Source of the DNA: Trichuris trichiura
Lineage: Eukaryota > Nematoda > Enoplea > Trichinellida > Trichuridae
Assembly: GCA_037903355.1 (NCBI GenBank)
Contig: JBAJFE010000026.1
Coordinates: 3,906,001 to 3,970,000, forward strand
Reading direction: 5' to 3'
DNA length: 64,000 nt
Numbering within the stretch: position 1 is the first letter of the stretch; each line of letters starts with the position of its first letter. Shown in pieces: positions 35,823-48,760 of this stretch. Position numbers and translations under genes: made by a program. Below the pieces are notes generated by a model that saw nothing but the letters and a program-made list of their open reading frames with translations, had not been told where the DNA came from and ran no database searches.

Positions 35823-36029
35823 TGCGTTTATTACGGAAACTGTACAGAGCGTTTATTTGTACTTACCAATAAGCGAATTCTCAGAGCTTTCGGAACCCTA
35901 CGTGCTCCTTTGCCAACGATAACAAATACAGTGTAATTGTTATTTTTGTCACCGGAGCACGTAGGGCTCCAAAGCTCTGAGGATTCGTTATTGTTATGCT
36001 CGTTTTGTACGGTTTCCGTTATAAACACA
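35823..36029. mobile_element. 207-bp MITE with TA flanks
   Basis: Ends TGCGTTTATTACGGAAAC and its inverse TGTGTTTATAACGGAAAC, each abutted by TA (35821-35822 and 36030-36031), as expected for Tc1/mariner-type insertions. The inner part also pairs: CAGAGCTTTCGGAACCC... with its inverse across a short centre near 35930. It has no coding capacity. Confidence 0.7.
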
Positions 36030-36083
36030 TACACGTAAACAGTTCAACATTTTCAAAAGACCTAGGAAAGTTAAGCAATGCTT

Positions 36084-36548
36084 TTAACGAGACAACCAAA
36101 ACTGCAAAAAAATAAAAATTACGGAAGCTGTGAGAACGACTTTATCCGATTTGATGCTGCAACTGCTGACTATCAATAATATTATAATGCGTAAGTTGTG
36201 CACTTTCAGAACAGCCTTCCATGAACATTTTCGCTTTTCCATGACGCCTGAAAACCGTGATTGCTTAGGAAACTTAACCATTTCCACGTTTCGGTAATCG
36301 TCAGGACGATGGCCGACTTCAGGCGACAAAATTTCTTTAGCGAACCACTGAGTCCGCATAAGTTTTATTGCTAATTTCGTTTGAAGAAAAAACTGGATGT
36401 CATGTAACGAATTGACTGGGTTTAATCTGGTCTTTCCGAGGTTTCTTTCCGTTCTGTGTAAATATGTCCAAAAATACGGAATCAAGTGCGCTTCGTTAAC
36501 AGGGCTCTTGCTGCGGTACTTTACGGATATACTTGAACAACAAGCCAC
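36084..36548 (-). CDS. Unidentified open frame
   Basis: A 154-codon minus-strand frame beginning on GTG; there is no ATG until well inside. Composition is mixed and protein-like in the centre (MRTQWFAKEILSPEVGHRPD, then YRNVEMVKFPKQ), hydrophobic at the end. An ATG at 36560 in another frame could be an upstream exon start. No family recognised. Confidence 0.2.
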   Translation of the reverse strand: MACCSSISVKYRSKSPVNEAHLIPYFWTYLHRTERNLGKTRLNPVNSLHDIQFFLQTKLAIKLMRTQWFAKEILSPEVGHRPDDYRNVEMVKFPKQSRFSGVMEKRKCSWKAVLKVHNLRIIILLIVSSCSIKSDKVVLTASVIFIFLQFWLSR

Positions 36549-38973
36549 ATAAAGGCGACATGATGATTACGTTTGAAATCACAGCGCGAATAATCACTTG
36601 CCTACTTTGGATTATGAAATAGCTCACAAATGGTCACTTTTATTTTCAACGTGCAATTAATTTGTGCTGTTCTAAGTAAGCGATAATAATAGGAAACATT
36701 ACTGCGGCTCAATGATAATAGGCAGTATTTCTACAAGCTAAGAATAGTGCGAGCTTGTGCTTGCATGTAAAAGAACGCGCTTGTTTGCAAGGCTTTGCTA
36801 ATCCGCAAAAACATTTTTCAATAACAGAGAAGATTGCTGTCTGCAGTATCTAACGTTACAGAAACCCAAATGATCAGGATGATAAATGAAAGGAAGTCAC
36901 CCTTTTGAAGTTAAACGTGATGCTTCAGAGACAATCTTGCGGTTAATAGCAGCTAAATAATAACCTTCTGGAAAGCACGATCTCCTTCTATCTTGCTCAG
37001 ATCAGTAATTGTCTCAGTACTAATGAATTTTTAGAGAATCTCGTCAATAATGTGGTTTAACGTGATGCAGTAAAAAACTTCATTTTTCGCCCATTCATTG
37101 ACTCGGTTATTCAGAAGCCTGTAGCTTTCTTTCCATTTATTGCTTAAATCATACGTGTGCTTCCTGGATTACACTGTGCAGCTGTGGGCATAGAAAGAAA
37201 AATGGGTGATTACTTCGATACGATAAAACAACTTAGTTCAAGCTACTTTGTCCAGTAGCTTACTAATGATTTCAAGCTTGAACTCAAATACTTCTTGCGT
37301 TTTCTCAACTCGTTTCTTTCTTGAAGTAATCATCGAACAATTTTGAGGCATGTTAATAATTGCTTAACGGGTTTATTCAGCTAAGGTTTACGTAATCCTT
37401 CCATAAAGCAAAAAGGCATCGCAGATAGGAAATTAAGCTTAGTTTGATATGGTACTATACATTTTCTTTTGATGATTATTTAGGCGTATTGCAAGCATGA
37501 CTAGCAGTTTGAATTGTAAAGGAAGAAAATATTCAGCATAAACTGGATCAGACCGTAAAAGTTGTGCCAATCGATATTCAGAGAAATTATATCACAGCTG
37601 TACATGTGCATGGCGGTTTCAAATTGACAACGTTCAGTTGTAGCAATACTTATATTGAATAATTATGTTTAGATTTACAGTATACTACACATTTGAAAAG
37701 CTTAAGTTGCAATCCAAGATGAGCATGGACAAATGAACGCCCAAAGGGTTCTAAGGTTGCAGCGAAATGCTTTCTGATTGATCAGGACGATGTCAAGTGC
37801 TCAAGGTATAAATCAGCTTCGCTCCTTGACTGAAGTACTTTCGTTTGCCTATTACCCGCTCGATTGTCGTTGCCGATTGCTGATTTATCAGGGGCTCATT
37901 GAAGCTAAAGCTGATTCTGGTCTACTGTAACGTACGAGTGATTCTCTAGAGTATCTTTATACTCAGTGAAACCAATAATCCCCAAAATTCCTATTATAAT
38001 GATATTACCTAATTGAAGCGGCCCTCTCCAGAGGATCGCCACTAAAATCAATGTGTGAGAACGCATTTGACATGTAATTAAATTGTTGCCCTCGTGTAGT
38101 GTGACTAATCGGTGCCTAGCGGCAGTCGTGATGCTCAAATAATGTACGCTCGATATGAACTAGTCCTTGGCAAGCTGTTCGTCGGAAAACAATGACTGCT
38201 GATGCTTCACGTTTGACTTCTTCCGTAAGGCAGCTTGGCAGATTACAAGCAGTACTACCATTCGCTACGACATGCCTATGAATATGCATCGCACATTAAC
38301 GTGTGCGGTTATAACTAGCAAGCAACAGTTTAACCAGGTATTGTCACGCACCCTTCGTAAAGTAAAATCAGTTTAGATTTAAACCACTTGTCATGAATTA
38401 CGTTAAACTACTTCAATGAAAAAAAATATTTTGCTACATAGCCAAGTATGGTTTTATTGCTGAATAAAAAAGTATCTTACGCAAGCGCCGCCGCTCTCAC
38501 CCTATTTGAAAAAGCCACAGAGGACATGAAACTGTAAAATGTTTGTAAAGGCAGATCCAGTGAATGCGCAGAAGAATGTAGCTGTTTGACCAGCGTCGCG
38601 TAGTGAAGCAACGAAACGAATACCTACTGTCTGAAGTGACTGAGCAGTCAAAATAATCCAGCTGTTTAATACGAGTAACTTACGAAGATAGGTCTTTATT
38701 GCGAACTCTTTGCTAATACGTAAAAAATGAACAAACTCTTTGCCTTCTTGCAGATATTTTTTGATGCGGTTAAAGAATAAGCGTGGTCAAGACTTCGGAG
38801 TTAGCCATTGCGCTCAAGTGGTAAATTACTGCTAATATCACTATGGTTTTATTTTTGCTCACTTCACCAGGTATTAGTACGCGCTAACTGCTTTGTAACA
38901 CACGTTTAAAAAATATTAGCTGCAGGATAAAACTGGCCGCGAGAAATGTGTAGATCATTCGTCTCGTGAACGC
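36549..38973. other. Long AT-rich stretch 3' of the homeobox gene
   Basis: About 2.4 kb with only small open frames (for example 37905-38138 minus). No RNA gene, repeat or protein family noticed. It may include unc-4 regulatory DNA. Confidence 0.4.
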
Positions 38974-40131
38974 TTATGACTCTTCAAGGCCTTCATCGTT
39001 GATTAGGTGATCTGGGCTGCGCTTGACTACGAATCCAACTGGTTGCATTATAGGAAACAGTGGGAACATACCGAGGCCATAAGCATTCATACTCTTGCAA
39101 GCTTGCACTCTTGGATATTTTGCGTTGGGTCTTCTACCTCGTGGAACTTTGGGCGCAGCCAATATATTTTCTATGTTGAATACGAAGGATCTACGATTCT
39201 TCGCCTTAGCTCCTTCATTGTCAGTGGCTGAGTCAGCATACGAAGAGCTACACACAATTTGTTCTGTCGATTCCTTTAGGGCAGACATTCCCAGCGCGGA
39301 TTCATTTTGCTGTGTACTTCCTTCTACCTCAATCCTTGATGACTTAGCATAAGGAATTTGTCCACCAACAGTCTTTTTAAAATTTTCCTTCTTCCGCCAT
39401 TTTGCACGACGATTTTGAAACCATACCTAAATTATTGAATGAGTTATAAAAGAATCAACTGTTACGCCGTATGAGTGCAAGATCTTTTGCAGAAGCAAGA
39501 GAAGCACGCAGGATGACTGCGAGTTACTTCCTGAACATGGTCGCCTTTGACAATTTGTAGTTTACCTGAACCCGACTTTCAACGAGGTCGAGACGGAGAG
39601 CTAGTGCTTCACGCATAAATACATCGGGATAGTGACTAGTTTCGAAAGCACTTTCCAGTTGCTCCAGCTGCCAGCTAGTGAAATTTGTTCGCGTTCTTCG
39701 ACGTTTACCTTTTGGCAAACTTCCATTTGTACTTTTACTACAGTTTTCTCCTCCTCTGCTGGCTAAAACAAAATGTTTGCGTGAAACCACAAAACGTGCA
39801 CTATGATTTTTTGATATTGATATTTTCAAGAATGTCCATAAATTTTACCTGGTGGCATTGGTCGTTGCCCTTTACAGGCAATAAGTTGGTCGTAGGAAGC
39901 TAAAATATCGCAAGGTGCAACCGGCGGTGCGTGGATAGGTATTATGGCACCGGCATCAATGGGTGATCCTATTAGTGATAGCTTGGATTTCAGAGCACTT
40001 CCGTCACCAGCGGTCATAATGGTAGTTTCCCTTGGAAGGAATGGCGGGATAACTTCTCTGCTTATGTCCCATGAGCCGGAGCACATTAGATTCCAATAGG
40101 TAAGCGTTGGAAGACCAGATGAGCTGAGCAT
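38974..40131 (-). CDS. unc-4: UNC-4/UNCX-type paired-class homeodomain protein
   Basis: Three exons on minus: 40131-39849, 39762-39566 and 39426-38974. Introns are 86 bp and 139 bp with GT..AG ends and consistent phases (1, then 0), giving 310 residues. The homeodomain starts at about residue 112 ([20 protein letters not shown]) and continues [20 protein letters not shown] then LVESRVQ in exon 2; exon 3 resumes with [14 protein letters not shown]. The [13 protein letters not shown] and LVESRVQV words are typical of UNC-4/Uncx. The C-terminal part has FNIENIL near residue 230, an eh1 motif expected to bind Groucho-type corepressors, as known for UNC-4. The family specifies motor neuron identity in worms and somite and neuron fates in vertebrates. 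An in-frame TGA lies two codons before the ATG, and CTTTAG about 35 bp upstream could be a splice or trans-splice acceptor. Confidence 0.93.
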
Positions 40132-40669
40132 TGCTCAACGACGCGATGGCAGAGAAGCTAGTCGTCTAAAGAACCTTGAAGGAGCAGGTGCTCCTGGGAA
40201 AGAAGGCCCAGCGGATTGTTTCGACACCTAAACGTCAAGGTTAAATCTGTTGAGAATTCCCTATGGATAATTTTACTTGAACTTCATTGGCATGGAGAAC
40301 GAAGAATCCGCCCGACGAAGCACTGGAATGGTTCCCGTCAAAATTAATATTCTCGGCCTTTTCATGCCTCACTTAGTCAGCGTCATTGAGCTGAACCGAT
40401 TACGACGATAGAATAGAGTCTGAAAAATAAGGCAGCTAATAGTCACAATGACGAGTGCGGGATTGCTTTTGTTTGTCACATTGTAACCAGCCTCTATTGC
40501 GCATAACCATCTATTCTCATCCATACGAAATCATCTAGTTTGTAATAGAATATTTGCAGACGCGCAGATCAGCTGAGTTCGTTGCTTCAGCTGCTCACTT
40601 TCAACAGCATCTGATAGTGTCAGGGAAGTCATGATGCATAATTGATTGTTACAATAAGCAAACGTTTAC

Positions 40670-40871
40670 CCTTCAGGAAGTAATCGCTGTGAATGGAAAC
40701 CACATGTTAAGTCAGATTCAGAGGTGAGCATGCTACAATACTGCACACAGAAGAAGCTGCATATCTGTGTAACGTATCTTTCATTTCGCAGGACTTCAGT
40801 TAACTTGATTTCAGCAACTTTTGCTAAGATGTTTCTCCATGTTTCATCGAATCGTTTAGCATTTACGCTCA
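40670..40871 (-). CDS. Candidate internal exon, unknown gene
   Basis: Bounded by an acceptor (GTGATCAG at 40879-40872) and a donor (GTAAAC after 40670) and open throughout on minus, 202 nt. The translation is protein-like (RFDETWRNILAKVAEIKL, TEVLRNERYVTQICSFF). It lies 540 bp upstream of the unc-4 start; joining to it is not supported because a stop precedes the unc-4 ATG. Function unknown. Confidence 0.25.
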
Positions 40872-40899
40872 CTGATCACGAGTAATCTGTACAACATAA

Positions 40900-43800
40900 A
40901 ACATGTAAGGCTGGTTTGCTTAAGCAAATTGTTAGCAACTGTAACTTCCAAAGTAGACGGGGGTGGAAACATACTCAATGGATCTTCGTAACCTGGTGGC
41001 TGATTGTGAGCAAAACTAATGCATTACCAGGCAAACAAAATCTTGTTGCAAAGAAGTTATAGGACTAAAGCAGACAGCAATTGAAATCGTTTAAAATAAA
41101 TCACATTTGAAGGTTGCTTTGTTTGAGCAAAAGTTTGTAAATAATTCTTAACAATAATCCCCTGCTCAGTTCGTTTTTCAAAACATCAAAGCGTTAATTC
41201 TGTTCGACTCGATATTTGTTTGCTCTAGTGCTATACTCTCCACGGTTCAGTGTAGAGGGCTTCTCGCAGTACATTGACAATGTGTATTTGGTTTGACTGC
41301 TTTTTCTTGGGCTATACCTTCCTGCCAAATCTGTGCTCAGCATTGCACGAACATTCTTCTCATGTTACTAATCCTTAGCCATAATGACAACATTGAAAAG
41401 GCTTATCTTTCTTGTGACATGTGAACTCTACTGCGAGCATTCTGAATAAGCGCTTTATTTTGAGTAGAATCCCGAAGGTCTTCACCGCTGCTCTACCGCA
41501 ATACTTGTCTGAGTTTATTAATGTTCGGTTCTCCACGTTTTTCTATCAATTTAGAAATGGTGATGATTTGCTGCACAAGTAGCATTTGCGCTTTCAGTCT
41601 ATAGATCTTAAAGATTGTTGCACCTTAGTCTGAAACCTGTGACGTTAACTTCCATGCACCGCTGCCAAAGTGAGAACTATTATAAAGGCATTCTAATGAA
41701 AACAAAGCCATCTGATAACACTAGAAAACTTTTTTTTTATTCTTGCGCATATCAAAAAAAGTATTATTCCAAGTAGACACGGGTGTGCTCTTATCATGCC
41801 TTGATGCTTAGTCTTCCCTGTACGAGCAGTATTACAGTGGTGAACAGTGGCTTGATTTGCATTAACGAACTAATTGCTCACGCTCTTTGTGCAGTAGCTT
41901 TCACCAATGGTCAAGTAAATGTCTGCTGAAGTGGTAAGATGAAAATTTATGTTACCTTTTCCACATTACTGCGCAGACTTCCTAGTTGTAGCCAGTATGA
42001 GCGTTAACTATTGAATGGCAAAATAGACCCAAAAGAAGAAGAACGTAATAGACCGCAGCTATTCGCTAAAATCCCTGCGCTCATTACCGTAGCAAGCGGG
42101 CTGCTTGTTATTACAAGTATAACAGACAGAAATGATTACCTTTCCGGAAAGTCTACTTTCTGAATTTGAGAAGAAACCTTTACATTTAAGGCAACCTTAT
42201 TAGCATATATAATTTGTCCGGCTTATAGTCCTACAGTGATGCAAGAAAACCTTTTTCTAATAGAGGAAGGAGTTTTGCAATTACCATTCGCATTGGCAGG
42301 GGAAATATTTTCGATTCTTAGGTCTAAAAAAACGTTTGTCAATAAAGGACATTATTGAAATTCATTATCGCAGTTAGTCTTTTGAACTGCTAAAGCTGTT
42401 GCCAGATGAGTGCTTTGAATGATAACGTATTTATAATAATGATTTTATCAGACGGCTTAAAATTGAGAATCATGTTTGCTGCATCTTATAAAACGTGCTA
42501 ATAGAATTTTGTAAGTCGTAGATCTATTTCGCCAAAGCAGCAAACATTCTTTGATGATGAACTACGGGTTCCGATAGAGAAGCAATCCTTCTTTTACACT
42601 GGTGGTCAGACTGAAGATAAAAAGTTTCAGTTCTTTTCACGAAGGTCAATTACAAACGAAGTTTGTTATTTTAAACCTCAGAAATCATAATTTTCCAAAC
42701 ATTTAAAACTTTCTCTGTCGGGAAATCCCAGATTAGTAGTTATGATTTGGTTAAAATTTTGTGCTGCCGAGCGTAGTAATCTTTTAAACAGAAAGATGCT
42801 GTTTCACTGGATTTAGGAACAAAACGTTTGTCACGCTTAGACAAAGCGAAAGAACAAGTTCATTTCACAAGCAGCTCTTTTACTTACCTGATGTTCATTA
42901 TTCTGTTATTTCTCAAATAAATTGTGCTTGACTTGCTCGTTCACGTTTCGTCTTTGCAACTGTAAATTCACTCATAGTGTCGCGAGCTAGTGAAATTGAA
43001 TTTTAATGGGAAAACAATAGCAAGGATAGGTGGCATGTCATCTAAACCCTCTTGCCTTTACCTGGAAACATGCCAAACGCTAGCATGAAACTGCCACTAC
43101 ATTTTTTACTATAAGTTCAGTTCACCATCCAGTCTCTATGCTGAGCTATCGAATCATTAGAAACGATGAAAATGCTTTATAACCTCTGATCTAATGTATG
43201 GTTACTGGTAGTGCACAACAACAGCGTATAATTTGTTTGTCATAGCGCATAGATAATTTACAAAAACAGCAATACACAATTTCTCCAATTACGAGCGATT
43301 ATGTCGCTCCGTGTTGGCAAAGCATTTCGTCAGCAATTTACTACTTCGGGTAGTTTATCGTTCGCGCTTATGTCAGGCATACTGTGAAGGGAGTAACAGC
43401 AAAGGTTACAGATAATGTTTATCGTTGAGTAATGAACAGAAGGAATAATGCATTTGCGTTGGCCTTTAACTGCAAAGTTTATCAGTCAGGTAGGTCTTCA
43501 AGCTAGTCTTTGGTCACGACTTTGGCGATCTCACTCTTTAGGTAGGTGTGAAGAACTGTCCTTGCGCAACCGATATTTGAAATAAAGTGAGAATTGTTAT
43601 CTACGATTTACGAGGTTCACAGAATTGCTTAAAAGCTATTACTGAACAATTTAATGTGAATGGAATGCTTACACATCAATTTATTCTTTAATAGATATTC
43701 CTAATTCCCTGTTTTAACACTGCTTCAGCTAAAGGAATTCGTTCTAGTGCTGAATTCAAGACAAAAACTCGTATGCCGTTTCCAACTTTGACTTGTTCCA

Positions 43801-46060
43801 TAATCTGTTAGCTTCCTGATTACAGCTGCAGCTGAACTGTAGCTGCGCCTAGCTTGAATAGATCGTTGCTAGATAATTTTAACATAATAGTTCCGTCGAC
43901 AAATGAAAGTTACTTGACCTGAAGATTGTTTTCAGTCACTTGAGCTTTTACAAGAGCCTTTATTATTAAGAATATTTCCACTTTATGGGTTCGTATTGAG
44001 GTTTTTGCTTTTCTTAACGACAGGGACAATTGTAAACTCAAACTTTTATTTCCCGCAACTTAAGGGACTTGAGTGATCTCGTCATCAGCGGAAGCGCTGA
44101 AATCCTTACTTTCGCTGGTAATAAGACCAGGGAATTCCTGAAAGCTGTAGGAAACAAAATCTAAAATTTCCAAAGGTCCTACAAGCAAGATAAGAAAAGA
44201 CGTTGTCCAAGGCCATTAACAGGCTTTCAACATTGATAGTATTTCAGCTGTATGCATGATCTAACAACAAGTGGCTCTGCGTGCCTATCTTGGCCGTTTA
44301 TTTCTGAACATTGTGATATTGGAAAAAGTATACAGTTACCTAGACAATATATAAGTTTGCGTTTATTTTCTATGAACAGAGCTTAGAAGCAATGTTTCAG
44401 TAATTTTTTTCGTCACGACTTAGAGGAGCGTTTCTTGCAAATACGTGTTGCAATATTATATTACTGTGACTGTCTGTATTCTTGGTCATAGATGCCAATA
44501 ATTTTTTAAAGCTTGTTCTTTAGTTTCAGATATGCATGTCGCTACGCGCAGCAAATCAAACCATTTTCCAAGCTAGCTTCCATACAAGCGAGCTACCAAA
44601 AAAGTATTTGAAAGATGGGCGGATACTGCTTTCGCGTGGTCGTTTAAGTATTCTTAATTTTGAGTGAAAATTCAGAGGTTAAGTGTAGCGACGATTTCTA
44701 AAGTCCTCATTTTTAAGCGTTAATTCTTCAATCTTATGTACATCAACGCTAGAACGAAAATCATGTTGCATTACCAGAGAAAACCAATTAAGACATTTGG
44801 ACAGTCGGAGTAAAGGAAGACTATTTACGCAATTAAGTAAGCAAATCAACTAAGACGTTGTCAAAACTGGAACACATTGGAAATAAAATCACAGAAGGTG
44901 CCGTCTTAAAAGAAAAACGTCTTGACTATAGAGTACTTGTTTCATGCTTTTTGGCATTTTTCATGTCCCTTCTGTGAACCACCACGTGGTCCTGTTTTAC
45001 ATCAGATGAAGGTTCTGTTCGCCAATGAGTTGTTGCGACAAACTTATTCATATGATCACGCCCCATCTGATCTCTTGGGCCCCATGTAAGGTTTGAAGGC
45101 TAAGGAAGATTGATCTTGTTCTGATTATCTTTACTGACGCAAAGCAATATCTGATCTGTCATTTGGACGCAGAAGGCATCTGATGGCATTTGGATGCTTG
45201 TTCGCCAAAGTTAATAATAGTGTTTACAATGTTACAGACGGCTGGAGTTCAAAAGGCTTCTGGGAATGAAAGACCTAAGCCGCAACTCAAGCTAAACGGC
45301 ACCAAAACTGTAAACTCAAAACGACGTTTTTGTGCTTTGACACGTGCTAAAATTCAATACAGCGATGTGGTTGGGCAGCAGCAATCCGCAGTCAGTCATG
45401 ATTTTAGGTTAGGCACAAGTTTCAAAAATGAATAATTTAAGTTTTCAATTAATTTGAGCCCGTGCAGAGTAAACTTTAGGAATATAGTTCCGTTGATGGT
45501 GGTTGTAGGCAGGATGGTTAGTGACACGACCGCACAATGTTAGTATGGCGACTTTGCTGTTATGGTGAATAGGTTTCTCTAAAAACCATTTACAGCTCTG
45601 GGGTCAGACATGACGTAACCTTCTTGTCACTTTGTCTTATCTGTCGGTCCTTGTTTTTCATTGACCTTCTAAAGTGAAAAATAATCATGTTCATAGGAAA
45701 ATGAATTGTGCCGCGGGGCACTTCCTAAAAATCAGTTTTAAAACATGCGAATCATTTCCTAAGCTCTCCTGGTCGTACTTTTGCTACAGATGTTTCCTGC
45801 CGATGTTAATGAAAAAAGGTTTGTCATTTTGCTCTATTCTTTTGGCACTATTAACAAGAATTCCAAGTTTACTGTATTACTTTTAACATTTACTTTTAAA
45901 TTCAGAAGTTCCAAGTAAACTTATCTTGGTTCGTCTTTTAAAGGCAGTAAAAACAGGACAAAATTTATTCATAATTCTTTGTTTAAATGATAGAAACTCT
46001 AGGTTAAACGAGTAGAGGAAAGCAAAATCAACCATGCTTATTGTAATGGTGCTATAGCAT
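40900..46060. other. 5 kb AT-rich DNA upstream of unc-4
   Basis: No gene or repeat recognised. It may hold regulatory sequence or introns of an unidentified gene. A degenerate hammerhead-like core (CTGATGA, stem GAG with CTC, then AAG instead of GAAA) lies at about 44066-44088 on minus. Confidence 0.4.
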
Positions 46061-46067
46061 CTTTGCA

Positions 46068-46191
46068 TTAAATATCTTTCCGTACGATTCTGAGAAAGCG
46101 ACGAGTTTCTGTGACGTTAGAGGCTTGCATCACTTCGTAGACATGAGGTAGTCGTTCAGAAACTGGTATATCGATAACTTTTCCGCTGCTA
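46068..46191 (-). CDS. Candidate terminal exon, 40 residues
   Basis: Acceptor TTGCCAG ends at 46192 and the minus frame then reads SSGKVIDIPVSERLPHVYEV, MQASNVTETR and RFLRIVRKDI before TAA at 46068. The balanced amino acid use and clean splice site suggest coding, but no upstream exon was fixed and no family is recognised. Confidence 0.3.
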
Positions 46192-46641
46192 CTGGCAAGT
46201 CAGAAATGTGAACTGCGAAGGCTGCCCGTATTATGTTGTATGTCTTTCAGCAGTAGCAGTTTTATAAACAAGGTCTTCATTAAAGCACTTTCTCTTTTCA
46301 TTTACTACTGCAAGCTGAGCAAGCGAATTCACGGATTAGCTTGGCTTGCAACCCTATCATAGCGCATCTCAAAACTTACGATGAGAAGCCTTTTCCTTCT
46401 GGGTAAACGCTGCCTGTATTTGTTTCAAGTGCATAACAGTGCTATGATACTGTTCATAATGCATTCATCTTAATAAATTTTTCACAGCGATGGGTTTGCC
46501 TAACCAGAATTGTGATCTATACACTTAGTCATGATTGAATGTTAAGAATGCATTCGCAAACTAAACAGAGTAAAATGAATACCCATGACTGTTCTGTTGT
46601 TGTTTGCATTAATTTAGCTAAAATTAATTGTGCATACTTAG

Positions 46642-46712
46642 CAACCCGTTTATGTGATAGCGTTTGTAAACAGCAAAGTGGCGATGCTCTGCTAAAGAAG
46701 AGATGGGACCTG
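46642..46712 (+). CDS. Candidate small internal exon
   Basis: Flanked by ACTTAG (acceptor) and a strong donor, CTG followed by GTAAGT. The open frame reads TRLCDSVCKQQSGDALLKKR then WDL. Its phase does not fit the next candidate exon at 47238 directly, so an intervening exon would be needed. Unknown function. Confidence 0.2.
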
Positions 46713-47237
46713 GTAAGTTTCAACGCGTGTTAAATACGCTCCGTCATCTGTTCGTAAACTAAACAGATGCCTTCCACAGGCTTTAATGCGCAAATAAGTT
46801 ATTAAACTATTATGTTTTCCTAACGTCCACATCTTCTATTAGCAAGGCCACCTTCCGCTTACAAATTACGGCGTTACGACTAGGGGGCTATCAGTAATTC
46901 GTCGGATGGGTGTCTGATGAAGATATGAGGGCCCGTGGAAAGAGGTCAAGTTCGACAAATCGTAAGACTCTTTGTTTACTGAACATTCTCGTCTACAGTT
47001 GCCTTGCTTCAAACAGCGTCTCAAGTCGATAACGCACCTTTAAAATCTTCGTAAATGTTGCAAATTTTGTACACTTTTTCGCTGTGTTTAACAGAGTAGA
47101 GGCAAGTTGTTTTATTGACACTGATTTTTCAGTCAAAAGCTGACTGTGGAGTCTCTAATCATTCGGACACTATTCGTTGAGAAAGAATTGTATATATAAA
47201 TATTTTTTTATCTGATATAATCTCATGTAAATTTTAG

Positions 47238-47943
47238 GCAGCTACTCCAAGCAGTGTTTTTTATCACTGCCCAGAAATCGTATTCAAGGAAACAATACTT
47301 TTCTTATTACTTCTGCCTTATGGTTAATGAAATTTGTGGACATCTGCTCAACAACATTCGCAGATTTATTATCTGTATTTTCTGGGGTCAGGTAAACTTC
47401 GAAAAGCGACAACAGCACGTGAGTCTACTACTTATTTCGACAAGGGTTGTAACAGATAACTATTGCTTTCCCTGTACAAGAATGAAGTAGCGGCTCCCGA
47501 TTCAATCATATACCTTCAGAAAGTGAAGAAAGTAGTACAGAAGTATTCATTTTCTTGGCTGAATGACAAAGGGGTGGTAAATCCCTGGGCTCCATATGAA
47601 AGGAAAACCTTCGTGGCAATGGGGAGTGCTCATCATTAGGCAATCACTGGCATTTGAGTCGCTGAAATCGGTCCTAACGCCTGTCAATGCTGATAAGCAT
47701 GCTGTCAATTGCCTTGAATAATCTTAGAGTCATTTGACTAAAGACTGGTCGCAAAATGATGAATTTAATAATCGAATAATAGAAGTCGATCAGAGTTATT
47801 CGTGTCCGGATCATCAATGTTCTTCAGGAAGCGATAAGGACCTATTTGCGACTGGCTATCACCTAACTAATTGCTGCTCGAATTCGCAGCGCTCACTGGG
47901 GTTTTCCGATCGACATTTTAATGATGAATCTTCAATGGCTTGA
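47238..47943 (+). CDS. Candidate two-exon 3' end of an unknown gene
   Basis: Exon 47238-47391 starts after AATTTTAG and ends with CAG at a GTAAAC donor. Exon 47728-47943 starts after ATCTTAG and ends at TGA (47941-47943). The phases agree (0). The first exon encodes a hydrophobic, Cys- and aromatic-rich segment (FFITAQKSYSRKQYFSYYFC, then HLLNNIRRFIICIFWGQ); the second an acidic, serine-rich tail (SHLTKDWSQNDEFNNRIIEV to FNDESSMA). The pattern would suit a membrane protein with a cytoplasmic tail, but I recognise no family. Confidence 0.3.
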
Positions 47944-48529
47944 TCGAAAAGCAAAAGATAATGCCCATCTTTAGAATTCCGGTTAGGAAATCACTATTAA
48001 GAATGCACTCGTTTTAAGGAACAGCAGCGACACTGTGACAAGGGAATGCTTTCGACCATTACAGTTGATTGATCTGATATTAAAACTACTCATCCCGATA
48101 AAGTGCAATTGAGAAATATAAACAGCAGAAAACTAGAATACACAATTTTCCTGCATCTCAACCGTAATAATGCTTACGTAAAGACTGAATTGAGTCCTCC
48201 GGGAAACTGAAGAACAGCTTGACAATTTATGATTTTTTACGTTCTATACTTGCCTGCTTCTTTCTTAACTAGTCGAAGTGAATTCAATAATTGATTCGAA
48301 TGCCTCAGATGCATTTAATTTCCCTTACAGATTCATCGATCGTGAAATAATGCTTTATCATAGCAAAGGGTGATCAGTTAATTTAATCTAATGTTACCTT
48401 TCGGAAGGTTTGTGCGGAAATGAGAATATATAATGGAACTTGTTGCAGAATTGGAACACGTTCTATTTCAGTCAGACTGAGGAATATGAAACGGTTTAAA
48501 TGTTCCGTTAAACAAATGTGAAGCGCGTA
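47944..48529. other. Unassigned DNA
   Basis: No gene or repeat recognised. Confidence 0.4.
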
Positions 48530-48760
48530 ATCAGTGCTTTCAATACTTTTCTGGTTTCCATCATCAGCAAGAAAGATGATAAGCCATAGGCGTATGCCTC
48601 ATCACCTCCCTCGCTAACGATGGTTGACAGCCATCCTTGCTGAAGACGTGAAAAGGTTGGTCCTGAAAGTTATGAAAGTAACACTGTTACGGTTTTCCCT
48701 CATAATTGGTCATCCATCTGTTGGTAGGGCGCTTGTTTGATTTAATTTCATAAACCAAGG
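48530..48760. repeat. Fold-back with divergent hammerhead-like motifs
   Basis: Minus-strand core 48548-48567 (CTGATGA, stem TGG with CCA around an AAA loop, GAAA) faces a plus-strand core 48640-48668 (CTGAAGA, weak stem AGG with CCT, GAAA). Both are preceded by CTTG. Downstream GGTCATCCATCTGTTGG relates it to family B. Confidence 0.5.

Noticed and set aside
36255..36285. CTGACGA and GAAA on minus near 36270
   Set aside because: Only four bases separate the two motifs and none pair, so no stem II can form.
46905..46950. CTGATGA followed by GAAA on plus
   Set aside because: The intervening bases do not form a stem, and no flank similarity to the ribozyme families.
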